Source: Ascaphus truei (lineage: Eukaryota; Chordata; Amphibia; Anura; Ascaphidae). From it: 64,000 nt of DNA. This document shows positions 45,190 to 54,420 of this stretch, in pieces. The stretch covers positions 53,307,146 to 53,371,145 of the forward strand of contig CM071568.1 of the NCBI GenBank assembly GCA_036426205.1. The letters run 5' to 3'. The stretch's first letter is position 1, and each line of letters begins with the position of its first letter. The position numbers and the translations under genes are program-made. The notes under the pieces were generated by a model. The model worked only from the letters and a program-made list of their open reading frames with translations, did not search any database and was not told the origin of the DNA.

Positions 45190-46196
45190 ATATGGTTATG
45201 GGCTCACTCCATAGCATCTTCCACTCAGGGGAACTTGCCTGCTTGCAGTTTGGCTGTGACATCTCTAATACAGAGTGCTTTTCCTGGTAATGTACAGGTT
45301 AATAAAAGGTTCAGTCAGACAGAACTTTGCAGCTAATATTGACAGATTTACTATAAATCATTCTTCCTGTTATTAAACAGGTTATTAAGAATTTATATTA
45401 GCGTTAGGGACCCCTGATATGTGGTCTGCCTTGGCGTTGGCTCAGGGGCTTACAACAATTTTGGCCAAAAATGTCAAACTAAAAGACCATTTACTTATTA
45501 GATATTTATCCATATATATTTAGGCACTGTACCGTGTATGAGTCTCACTAGATGTGCTAAAAACTGAGCTTTGTCTGTGTTTTATGTTATGTCTCTGGTT
45601 TTAATGCATATTGCCATGCTCAGTAGCACTCCTCTGACACTCATATGCTTATATATATGTTGTGGGTATTTTGGGGGTTAATAGGAGCTTGTTAGGTGTC
45701 CAGTATGTTTTACAATTCTTGTCCAGCTAGTCATGGCTGATTGGAGGTTGGCAACCTCCTACTTAATTTAAGCTCACCCCCTCCCACATTTAAATGGTTA
45801 TGGGCTCACTCCATAGCATCTTCCACTCAGGGGAACTTGCCTGCTTGCAGTTTGGCTGTGACATCTCTAATACAGAGTGCTTTTCCTGGTAATGTACAGG
45901 TTAATAAAAGCTTCAGTCAGACAGAACTTTGCAGCTAATCATTGCAGATTACTATAATCATTCTTCTGTTTATTTAAGAATTTATATTAGCGTTGGGACC
46001 CCTGATATGTGGTCTGCCTTGGCGTTGGCTCAGGGCTTACAAAACAATTTTGTCCAAAAATGTCAAACTAAAAGACCATTTACTTATAGATATTTACCAT
46101 ATATATTTAGGCACGTACCGTGTATGAGTCTCACTAGATGTGCTAAAAACGAGCTTTGTCTGTGTTTTATGTTATTGTCTCTGGTTTTAATATCTA
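45190..46196 (+). repeat. direct repeat pair, possible LTR fragments
   Basis: 45193-45640 and 45795-46196 share GGGCTCACTCCATAGCATCT, TACAGAGTGCTTTTCCTGGT and a polyadenylation-like AATAAAAG string. Spacing is about 602 bp. The second copy has many one-base losses. The intervening piece starts TGTTGTGGGTATTTTGGGGG near 45659, which could be an LTR start, but no coding interior supports this. Confidence 0.5.
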
Positions 46197-46292
46197 ATAT
46201 ATCTAGTCATATATATCTATATCTGCTATATATATTCTAGTATTATATACTATAGTATACTATATATATATAATATCTATATATATATATTC
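46197..46292. repeat. degenerate AT/ATCT simple repeat
   Basis: TATCTA and TATATA units. Confidence 0.85.
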
Positions 46293-46317
46293 ATGCATTA
46301 AGCCACTGTAATATGAA

Positions 46318-46660
46318 TGGGTGAAGGGGTTGGTGTAAGTTGCCCGGGGAAGGTGGTTAGGCCTCGGGGTTGGGTATGGGGGCAGGGTGGGTTAACCCTT
46401 AACCCCTTAATTACCTTAACCAAAAAGGTAATTAAGGGGTTAGGGGACATTAGAATGTATTTGTTATGTATTTTTCTGGCAAAGGAGGACAAAGACCTGC
46501 AGGATCCTGACGAGGATGCCCTTCATATTAGCAGTGGTAAGTAGAACTGTATTTATTTACTTTATTTATGCTGGTTTATGTGTTTAATAATGGGAAAATA
46601 ATCTATTATCCATGTATGGATAATAGTTATTTTGCACATTACCGTACTGTATGTACAGAC
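46318..46660 (+). repeat. composite repeat unit, copy 1
   Basis: Contains GGTTAGGCCTC, an 18-bp-stem hairpin at 46396-46440 (TAACCCCTTAATTACCTT and its complement), GGGGTTAGGGGACATT, a short open segment bounded by AG and GGTAAGT-like strings, and a palindrome CTATTATCCAT/ATGGATAATAG. The same order recurs at 47465-47850. Confidence 0.6.
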
Positions 46661-46667
46661 GAGACCA

Positions 46668-46983
46668 CGACTATTCTAAAGCTTGCCTTAAACTAGCCCG
46701 GTTACATTCTGGGTTTGTGCTGGGCTAGTTTAAGGCAAGTTTAAGGCATTTCTGCATTGACTAATGACCCATAGGATTAACACAGCAGGGGTCCCTGGCA
46801 GTCCCATTCAGTTTGAGTGGACTTCCAGGGACCCCTGCTGTTAATCTGATGGGCCATTAATCAATGCAGAAATGCTGGGACAAGTTTAAGGCAAGTTTAA
46901 GGCATGTATCCAGAATGTACCTGGGTGTTCCTGGGTCTTTTTGGCGATTGCCACTGGTTTGTGTTAGAATAGTCGCAGTCTGT
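46668..46983. mobile_element. palindromic element (foldback MITE)
   Basis: Ends CGACTATTCTAA and its complement TTAGAATAGTCG. Towards the centre (about 46795) long arms match: TTTCTGCATTGA...CAGCAGGGGTCCCTGG on the left against CCAGGGACCCCTGCTG...TCAATGCAGAAA on the right. About 315 bp. Target duplication not clear. Confidence 0.6.
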
Positions 46984-47059
46984 GGTGTATGTAGTGGTGT
47001 ATGTGGTGGTGGGGGGTTGATTTATGTTTTATTATTTTTACATACAGGGTTGGTACCTT

Positions 47060-47425
47060 AGATCTGCGGGGACCTATGGAGACCAACTGAGAACCCCCAG
47101 AATCCCACGGGTACCACCAGAGGAACCCTGGATGCCCACGGGTACCACCTGCGGACCCACAGGGGAAACTTGTGAGGGAAGTACCGGGGGAAGATCCAGG
47201 GGCCCCACAGACCTGCAGGGACCCACCGAAGGCCCAAGACCCCCGTGAGAATCACCAGAGGGCCCCCAAACACCTGTGGAGATGACCCAGGGACCACCAG
47301 ACACTCACAGGTCCACCCGTGGATCCCATTGGGGCCCACAGAGACCCGCGGGGACCACCTGGAGGCCCACGGCTCCTACCGGGGACCACCTGGAGACTCC
47401 CAGACACCTGTGGGCCACCCCCTGT
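47060..47425. repeat. degenerate GC-rich minisatellite
   Basis: Repeated GGGACCACCTGGAGGCCCAC-like and CACGGGTACCACC-like units of roughly 25-30 bp. Frames are Pro/Gly-rich on both strands as a consequence; no gene is called. Confidence 0.6.
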
Positions 47426-47464
47426 GGGGGTGTGAAGGAGGTCTTGTCCCCAAGGGTGGGTGGG

Positions 47465-47850
47465 TAGGCCTCCCTGGTGGGTAGTGGGTGAAGGTGGTTA
47501 GGCCTCATGGGTGGGTAGTGGGGGAGGGTAGTTAGGCCTCCCAGGTGATTAGTGGGGGAGGGTGGGTTAACCCCTCAATTACTATAGTGGTTAATAACTG
47601 CTACGGTGATTAAGGGGTTAGGGGACATTATATTGTCTCTTTTTATTCTTCTGTATTTTTTGCAGCACCAGAGGGCAGGGACGGGATGATGATGAGGACG
47701 GCCTTCTTCGTGGCAGCCTGGCAGGGGTGAGTGCAAGATGTATTTATTTTATTTCTGCTGCTTATTGTATTTTAAATGGGCAAATGCACTATTATCCATA
47801 TGTGGATAATAGTAATTTTGCCCATTGCTGTACTGTATGTGTTAGGGTGC
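47465..47850 (+). repeat. composite repeat unit, copy 2
   Basis: Second copy of the unit at 46318-46660, with GGTTAGGCCTC, GGGTTAACCCCTCAATTAC, GATTAAGGGGTTAGGGGACA and the CTATTATCCAT/ATGTGGATAATAG palindrome. A short open segment here is also bounded by TTTGCAG and GGTGAGT. Confidence 0.6.
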
Positions 47851-48447
47851 GGGGGGGGGGGGGGTGTATTTATTTAAAAATATTTATGTATTTTTTAATA
47901 TTTTTTTTGTGCACAGGATTTGTACTGCAGGGAAGTGGGGACTCCCGGACACCTGTGGGACCACCTGAGGGCCAATGCCGGCCTATAGTATCATTCTTGT
48001 GCATAAAAATATATAAATATATATACTGAATGTTAGGGGGGTATAGGTGTTGTTGGGGACACGGGGTGTGTGTTGTATATTGCAATGTTTATTGGGGGTA
48101 ATTGTCCCCTTTTTTGCCTTAGCGAATAGCCGCTAAGGTAAGGAAGCTGCTTTAATGTCTTTTTTTTAATAGTGTGCATGAGCAGGGAGTCCAGAGCTGA
48201 ACCGCATTGATTTCTTGCTCAGGGACCCCTTGCTTCTCGAGTTACAGGCCCTGGTATGGGGTATGGGGCTTGAGGTGCCAGTGTCGCTGGCACTGTTTAC
48301 ATGTCACACGTCACGCGATGTGGACGCTATAAAAATGGCCTATTTACCATTTTTTGTTTGTGAGTTTTAAATTGTGAGCTTTGGAAAATATGAAATTTAC
48401 TTTTTAAGCAATAATGCACTAGGATTGGGCACTTTTCTTTCTTTTGT

Positions 48448-48449
<2 letters not shown>
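47851..48449. other. no gene recognised
   Basis: G-run near 47850-47862, AT-rich sequence, then mixed sequence with a GTGCCAGTGTCGCTGGCAC hairpin near 48271-48289. Nothing coding. Confidence 0.5.

Positions 48450-48475
<26 letters not shown>
48450..48475. repeat. (TA)n microsatellite at a PLE boundary
   Basis: Pure TA run directly before the terminal repeat of the fourth PLE. Confidence 0.95.
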
Positions 48476-48476
<1 letters not shown>

Positions 48477-48478
<2 letters not shown>

Positions 48479-49746
48479 CATACGATACCGGTTGCAACAC
48501 GACATCAAGGGACAGCACGCAGGTAAGTAAATCAAAAATGTTCTATATTTGATAGAAGACACAAAAAATGACGTTTCGGTCCCCCAGTGGGACCTTTCTC
48601 AAGGTGGTGCAATTGAATGCAGTGCACAATACATATATATACCCCAAACCCCAGTGCAATTCAACAAAACCAATCACAGTTAATTAGCCTCACCTGCCTA
48701 TGTGACATGCATCCACAGTATCAGCAGGTAAAGAGCATCCATTTTGAATATATTAACTCTATATTTGTTTACCTGATATGTGTTTAGGCATGCGCAAAAA
48801 GGCTCAGGAATTGCATAATGTTACTGCTGAGAGACTACATAAGTCTGCCAGACCCAGCGATATCTTGGATAACCGGAGAGAGTACGCATGGGCTAAACTG
48901 ATCTGGAGCTGATACCTGGATAGATTAACTATTTCAGGGACGTGCAAAATACACATTGTAACTGCAAGTTAAGCGAAACATGTGAAACACCTGATGTGCT
49001 CACCATAAATGTGCAAAAAAATGTGAGGGATTAAAACATATATACACACGTGTGGATGACGTGGCTGACTGGAATCTAGGACAATATATAAATGCTGAAA
49101 GCACTCAGCCATATAACGCCTAATGCATAGTGTAAGAAATGATAATGCAATAATGACTCTATGCATCATGTCAGGAAGCGACACCTTAAAAAAACAACAA
49201 AAATACATAATGCAGACAATGTCAAATAGAGAAACTGGTAATAAATTAGAATACATGCTGTGTCACACTCTCAGCAAACATTGCTACAGGTGGCTCTTGA
49301 CTAAAAGGGACCTGAGGTATCTGACACACTGTAATGCACCAGCATACATAAAAAGTGAAATCGTGCATCAAAGCATAATAATTTGCACAAACAAAAAAGA
49401 CAGTATATAAATGCTGAAAGCACTCAGCCATAGAACGCATAATGCGTAGTGTAAGAAATGATAATGCATTGATGACTATGTATCCTTTCAGGGAGCGACA
49501 CCTTAAATACCAACATAAACACATAATGCAGACACTGTCACATGGAGAAACTAGTGATAAATGCTGTGTGACTCGCTCTCAGCAAACATTGCCACAGGTG
49601 GATCTTGACTGCAAGGGACCTAAGGTGCCAGACATGATGGAGGAAATGCGGCTAACTGGCTGACACCCCAAGGCAGTATGCGCTGGTTTTGCTGTTAAAG
49701 ATGAATCCTAGTATCAGCAGGCAGCTCAATGGGCCAGGTGCGGAGA
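48477..49746 (-). repeat. terminal repeat and 3' region of the fourth PLE
   Basis: Non-coding 3' side of the minus-strand PLE. Contains motif I and a two-unit tandem repeat (49084-49330 and 49403-49640, period 319 bp) with ATAAATGCTGAAAGCACTCA and GGAGCGACACCTTAAA-type strings. Confidence 0.75.
48565..48608 (-). ncRNA. hammerhead-like ribozyme motif, copy I
   Basis: Minus strand: core UUGAGAA plus extra A; helix II GGUCC/GGACC with loop CACUGGG; GAAA; ACGUCA instead of ACGCGU; possible triplet GUC. Helix I is not convincing. Confidence 0.45.
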
Positions 49747-51675
49747 TTACAGGAAACAGCTTAATCTGAAGTCCTCATTTAGACCCATTGGGCTGAATGT
49801 GCCCAAACTGTAGATGAGTCTGGCTTCAAGCTGTAGTAGTGTCCTGTTGCGATTCCCTCCTCTCCCCGAAGTCCGTGCCTGGGCAATTGGCATACAACGC
49901 AAGGTGGCGAGCCCATGCCTCTTCTCTTTGTAATGTCTTGCTACTGGTTGATGTGACAAATCCTCCTTGTTTTCAGTATCAGCCAGTGCCTTCCGTATGG
50001 CAGAACGATGTAGGGCTAATCTCTCTTTAAGCATCCTCATTGTCTTTCCCACGTAATAAAGGCCACATGGGCATTGTATAAAATATACAACGTATTTGGA
50101 TTCACAGTTCATTGTATCCTTGATCTTCTGGCGGATGCCAGTGTGAGGGTGTGGATAGGAATTCCCCAATATCAAGTACTGGCAGTTGATGCAACCGTGA
50201 CATTTATACACGCCTGCTGGTCTGGATAGCCACATTGGTTTTGCAGCATACTTGGCGGTAGGATCTGCTTTTGTAAGGTAGTCGCCCAGGTTTCGGCCCC
50301 TTTGATAGCAGAATCTGGGTGGTTTGATAAAGTTGTTGCCAATCACTTTGTCATTGGTCAAGATGTGGCTATGCTTACGTATGCACCTCTTGATGAAGCC
50401 AGATGCCGTACTGAAGGTGCTTCTAATGTTGAACCGGTTATCGTCAGTCTTTTGGTCTTTGGGTGTCAGCAACCTGCTTCTGTCCACACTTTTGGCCTGC
50501 TCCAAGGCAAGAGAGACATCATTATATGCATATCCCCGCATCAGGAACTTTTCTTTCATCTCTATTAGCGCCTCGTCCAGCTGTGATTGGTCACTTGTGA
50601 TCCGTATTGCACGCAGAAATTGCGAATATGGCAAGCCTCTCTTCAATGCGCCTGGATGATGGCTGGTTGCTGATAAGAGAGTATTTTTATCTGTTGTTTT
50701 TTTATAAAGTTTAGTGGCTAGCGATCCATTGGATTTATAGACAATTGTGTCGAGAAAAGACACCTCTTCTTTGCTGAAATTAACAGTGAAGCGGATGGTA
50801 GAGGGTATTGTGTTAAGTTGATCTACAAACAATAATAGATCTCTTTCTGTGCCATCCCAGATAAAGAACAGGTCATCTATATAACGCAAATATTTGGTAA
50901 TATTATTTTTGAATGTGTTATTATTCATGATATGCTTCTGCTCATATGTATCCATGAATAAATTAGCATACAATGGGGCCATGTTGGACCCCATCGCAGT
51001 GCCCATCAACTGTAAGTAGAATTTATTCTCGAATTTAAAATAGTTTTTATTGAGAATAATGTGCATTAATAGTAACAAGAAATCAGGAGGAGGGCCCTGA
51101 TGATTGGTGAATTGCGCAAAATGACATCTGCTAGCCTCAATGCCTTCTTCATGTGTGATATTTGTGTATAGACTAGCTACGTCCATGGTCACCAGTATGG
51201 TATTGCTTGTAATACCTGATAAGGTACTGAGCTGATTAATAAAATCAGTGGTATCTTTCACAAAAGATTGCATCCTGGTGACCATGGGCTGTAGAAAATA
51301 GTCAACGTACTTTGAAATAGAATGTGTCAATGAGCCACGTGCCGATATAATCGGTCTACCTGGGGGTGCAGTTATGGATTTGTGTATCTTAGGTAAGATA
51401 TAGATAACAGGGATGATGGGGAATGGTTGTTTTAGAAAATTCCCAATAGTTTCAGAGATCCAATTGTTGGTAATGCCCAGATCTATGACCGAATCAATCT
51501 CTTTTTTATAAGATGCCGTGGGATCTGACCCCAAACATTTATATTGGGAAGCTGTCCCCAGTTGTCTGAGTATTTCCCCCCGATAGTAGGCGTAAGGCAT
51601 AACCACAATACCCCCACCCTTATCAGCTGACCTAATGATAATATCCTTATTGCCCTGTAGGGACTTTAGATATAT
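49747..51675 (-). CDS. Penelope-like element polyprotein, 5'-truncated but uninterrupted
   Basis: About 640 codons without a stop. Homology begins at 51675 (YLKSLQGNKDIIIRSADKGG) where the element is truncated; the first ATG is at 51606. RT: PPGRPIISARGSLTHSISKY, motif A VTMDVASLYTNI, motif B MGTAMGSNMAPLYANLFMD, catalytic YIDD in LRYIDDLFFIW, VSFLDTIVY. The linker has YKCHGCINCQYL (C-x2-C-x2-C). GIY-YIG: VVYFIQCPCGLYYVGKTMRM with Arg in LKERLALHR and Glu in LLQLEARLIYSLG; end GLNEDFRLSCFL. All catalytic residues of both domains are present. The N-terminal extension and 5' terminal repeat are missing, so the copy cannot be autonomous as it stands. Confidence 0.95.
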   Translation of the reverse strand: MYLKSLQGNKDIIIRSADKGGGIVVMPYAYYRGEILRQLGTASQYKCLGSDPTASYKKEIDSVIDLGITNNWISETIGNFLKQPFPIIPVIYILPKIHKSITAPPGRPIISARGSLTHSISKYVDYFLQPMVTRMQSFVKDTTDFINQLSTLSGITSNTILVTMDVASLYTNITHEEGIEASRCHFAQFTNHQGPPPDFLLLLMHIILNKNYFKFENKFYLQLMGTAMGSNMAPLYANLFMDTYEQKHIMNNNTFKNNITKYLRYIDDLFFIWDGTERDLLLFVDQLNTIPSTIRFTVNFSKEEVSFLDTIVYKSNGSLATKLYKKTTDKNTLLSATSHHPGALKRGLPYSQFLRAIRITSDQSQLDEALIEMKEKFLMRGYAYNDVSLALEQAKSVDRSRLLTPKDQKTDDNRFNIRSTFSTASGFIKRCIRKHSHILTNDKVIGNNFIKPPRFCYQRGRNLGDYLTKADPTAKYAAKPMWLSRPAGVYKCHGCINCQYLILGNSYPHPHTGIRQKIKDTMNCESKYVVYFIQCPCGLYYVGKTMRMLKERLALHRSAIRKALADTENKEDLSHQPVARHYKEKRHGLATLRCMPIAQARTSGRGGNRNRTLLQLEARLIYSLGTFSPMGLNEDFRLSCFL

Positions 51676-52059
51676 ATATGGAAAAAAGGAGGGATATACA
51701 CTGCTGCGTTAACCGGAATGATACACTGCAAAGAGGGTGAGTGCACAAAACAGTGAATGTCCACACAAATACTCCCAAGCGACACTAAAAGTGTGTATAA
51801 AGATAGCTGCTATAAAAAAGAATAAAATATATATATAAAACATAACATGCATAAACATACAACAAACGCAACTGGGGGGACAGGAAGGGAGGGGAGGGGG
51901 AGGGGAAAAAGGGGGAAGAGTAGGGGGTGCAGTGGGAAAAAGAAGGCCCCAAGAGTTCGGTGAATAAGTCAATGTAAATGAAAAATGTCCTTTAGCTGCT
52001 ACTGGGTGTCGCTGCCAGTCTCCAGGAAAAAACCACCTTCCTCTTGACCTGTATTAACG
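51676..52059. other. no gene recognised
   Basis: TA-rich start, then mixed sequence with a G-rich stretch (51875-51930). It is not the reverse complement of the PLE 3' region, so no inverted arm is visible on this side. Confidence 0.5.
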
Positions 52060-52440
52060 AAAAGAAGACAGCGCGGCTCCCATAGCATAATATTGTAATT
52101 TAATGGTTAAAATAAACATGCAAGTGAATCAAGGACACTTACAATATGCACTAAAATACAAAGCATTGAATAAAGTCTTGCCAATCACCCGGTCGAGCCT
52201 CCGTGAATCTTTGTTGTATGGGGAGTCCAACACTCTCTCCTCGTGGATGCCTGAAGGATGCACGTGCACCCGTTCTCCCCGTGAATGGGAGTCCCGCGAG
52301 AGTATGTATCCTCCAACGTGACAGGGTATGGACACAGCAGTCAGACTCCCTTGCGTGCAGTCCACAATGATAGAGACACCAAAACGGCTCGGCAACAGGG
52401 CAGGACAAGACTCCTCACCGTGTGTAGACCTGATAGCGGG
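52060..52440 (-). repeat. possible PLE terminal repeat without ribozyme motif
   Basis: GAAAAGAAGACAGCGCGGCT followed by CCCATAGCATAATATTGTA resembles the purine-rich start plus CCCATAGCGTAAAATTGTA of the terminal repeat at 32526. No hammerhead-like core found; probably truncated. Confidence 0.4.
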
Positions 52441-52798
52441 TTTAAAAACATTAATGTTTTTAAGTTAGTGTATCTTGCTGCTCTTTAATAAAATCTTGTT
52501 CATTTTCTACCTTGACAGGGTATCCGGGTCTCATTGTTATACTCCTCGTTATTATGTATATGGTATATTTTAGAGTGCTATTTTTGGGGATTGTCTTAGT
52601 CTTTCTTGTGTGTTTTATATTATCTCTTATCTATCTCTCTATTATCTCTAATCTATCTATATATAGATATTATATAGATTAATAATATATTGCGAGATAT
52701 AGATATGATATAGATAGAATCCAAAAGAGATCACTGGCATCCTAGTATAGGTAAAGAGCCGGTGCTTGGGCCCATAAAGATAAATAATGCATGTAATC

Positions 52799-52897
52799 AC
52801 CAGCAAGGTGATAAAAAAGACAGCACTCACCAGGTAAAGTCCCATACAGTTTATTTGGCTTTACCTGGTGAGTGCTGTCTTTTTTATCACCTTGCTG
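52799..52897. repeat. perfect 40-bp stem hairpin
   Basis: CCAGCAAGGTGATAAAAAAG then ACAGCACTCACCAGGTAAAG (52799-52838) is followed by a 19-base loop and then its exact complement to 52897. It stands directly left of the inverted-repeat element at 52907-53522. Confidence 0.85.
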
Positions 52898-52906
52898 GAC
52901 TAAAAT

Positions 52907-53522
52907 ATATATAACCAAGACAAATAGACAGATAGTGCGCAAAACAGCGGTTTAGCTAGATAACATAGCATGATCACCCCTGAGGAAGTTTCCAAGAGAA
53001 ACGAAACGCGTAGGGTTAACTGTTCAGGTATTACTCTATGCCTAGTTTGATTATAGCACATTTGCTAGTGCTGCCATATCAGTCTATTAGCAAAGTAGCA
53101 GAATTCAGCTACAGGACTCTGAACAGCTGACAGAATTCCCCACTGCTGTTTGATGTCACAGAGGCAGGACCAGGAGAGGAACAGCCGCGAGATTTTGACT
53201 CCTGGAGTCTAACAGTCATACCAGGACGTATCGGAGTGCAAAGGGAAATGCCGCGTCTGTCCGTCTGATTGCCCGTGTGGTGGCAAAAACCCACAATGCT
53301 GATTTATACTACTACACTGCAAGTAGCTTTCATCTGTTGCGCAAATACACCTTTTTACAGTACTTCACTATATGTGGTTCTTTTCTGTTATTTACAGGGC
53401 TACACTCCATTGGGATCCATATACTATTGAGTTCATTTTTAGCCACCGCCTATATTTATACTATATTATCTAGCTAAACCGACTTTTGCACCTTCTGTCT
53501 ATTTTGTCTTGGTTCTATATAT
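52907..53522 (+). mobile_element. inverted-repeat element with hammerhead-like motif
   Basis: Ends 52907-52966 and 53460-53522 are inverted repeats of about 60 bp (ATATAACCAAGACAAATAGA on the left, TCTATTTTGTCTTGGTTCTA on the right, and GGTTTAGCTAGATA against TATCTAGCTAAACC). The interior of about 490 bp has motif J and no coding frame. It may be a non-autonomous PLE derivative made of facing terminal repeats. Confidence 0.6.
52974..53017 (+). ncRNA. hammerhead-like ribozyme motif, copy J
   Basis: ACCC; core CUGAGGA (canonical C3 and G8) plus extra A; helix II GUUUC/GAAAC, loop CAAGA; GAAA; ACGCGU; triplet GUA; GGGU. The closest to the canonical hammerhead in the window. Confidence 0.65.
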
Positions 53523-53999
53523 CTTGACATGTGAAAGGCACCACAAATCCTACTGAGAAATGTTGTAAATGACAATCAAATGTACAATGTTGCTCTGGAA
53601 TAAACAGAGCAACTGGAAAAATAAATGCACTTAAGGGTTAAATGTGAAGTGCAGTTGTAACACTGTGCAAACAAGGTGACAACACACAAACCTGTGTAGA
53701 AAGTGGGAGGATGAATATAGCAGAGAGTTCAAAACAAAACTATACTATACATAAAGTGCAATATTTGAGAGCATCAAAATGAAATGTGAATGAAAGTACT
53801 TGGAATGGAGTAAAGATATGTGACCTTGCAACAATCAAATATCCAAAATGAAAGATGTTGAAAAAATAGGATATTGAGCAAATGGTGGAGAATTCTGGCA
53901 ACATTTTATAGAGTGCACCACATCCAAAGGCAGATCTATAGGAAAGAAAATAAAAGTGCATGCTCCACGGATATCCAAAAGATATTGAACACATCTAAA
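53523..53999. other. no gene recognised
   Basis: AT-rich sequence with short frames only. Confidence 0.5.
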
Positions 54000-54420
54000 A
54001 GAGATAAGATATGCACTCACACAAGTGGACAGATATAAAGCATTGGAGAGATCAATATAATAACCATCCAGAAACCAGGACTCACATGTACTGTATAGAT
54101 GTCCAAAGATGTGTCCTTAGGAAGGAGGCGTTCGCATGGGGTAATCGCCAAATTGATAGAAGCTTATCAACAGGTTCCACACACATTCCTGGATATGAGG
54201 CGCAGAGACTCAGCAGGGCAAAATGGAACACCCAATGTAAAAGTTTGTAGCCCACTCATTAGAGCTCTACTTGTCCTGTTCTGATGATGTCCGTGTCGTC
54301 AGATGACATTTCCGGCCGATGCATTTCATCACTTACACAGCAACTTCCTTGGGGGAATAATCATAGGTGATTTGCAGAACAGGGGTTAAATGGGTCGGTA
54401 ATCCAGCAACAGAAATTGTT
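54000..54420 (-). repeat. degenerate PLE terminal repeat
   Basis: Minus strand near 54312-54352 shows a decayed relative of the motif: AAGGAAG, GUUGCU/AGUGAU-like arms, GAAA and UGCAUC. The surrounding GATATGCACTCACACAAG is like starts of other terminal repeats here. The core is too damaged to call a ribozyme. Confidence 0.4.

Noticed and set aside
44582..45214. Long frames on both strands (up to about 210 codons) in the TA/CA array
   Set aside because: Tyr/Ile/His/Thr or Tyr/Val/Cys repeats arise from a microsatellite read in any frame; no start context, no family.
47024..47508. Pro/Gly-rich frames on both strands
   Set aside because: Degenerate GC-rich minisatellite; collagen-like look is compositional.
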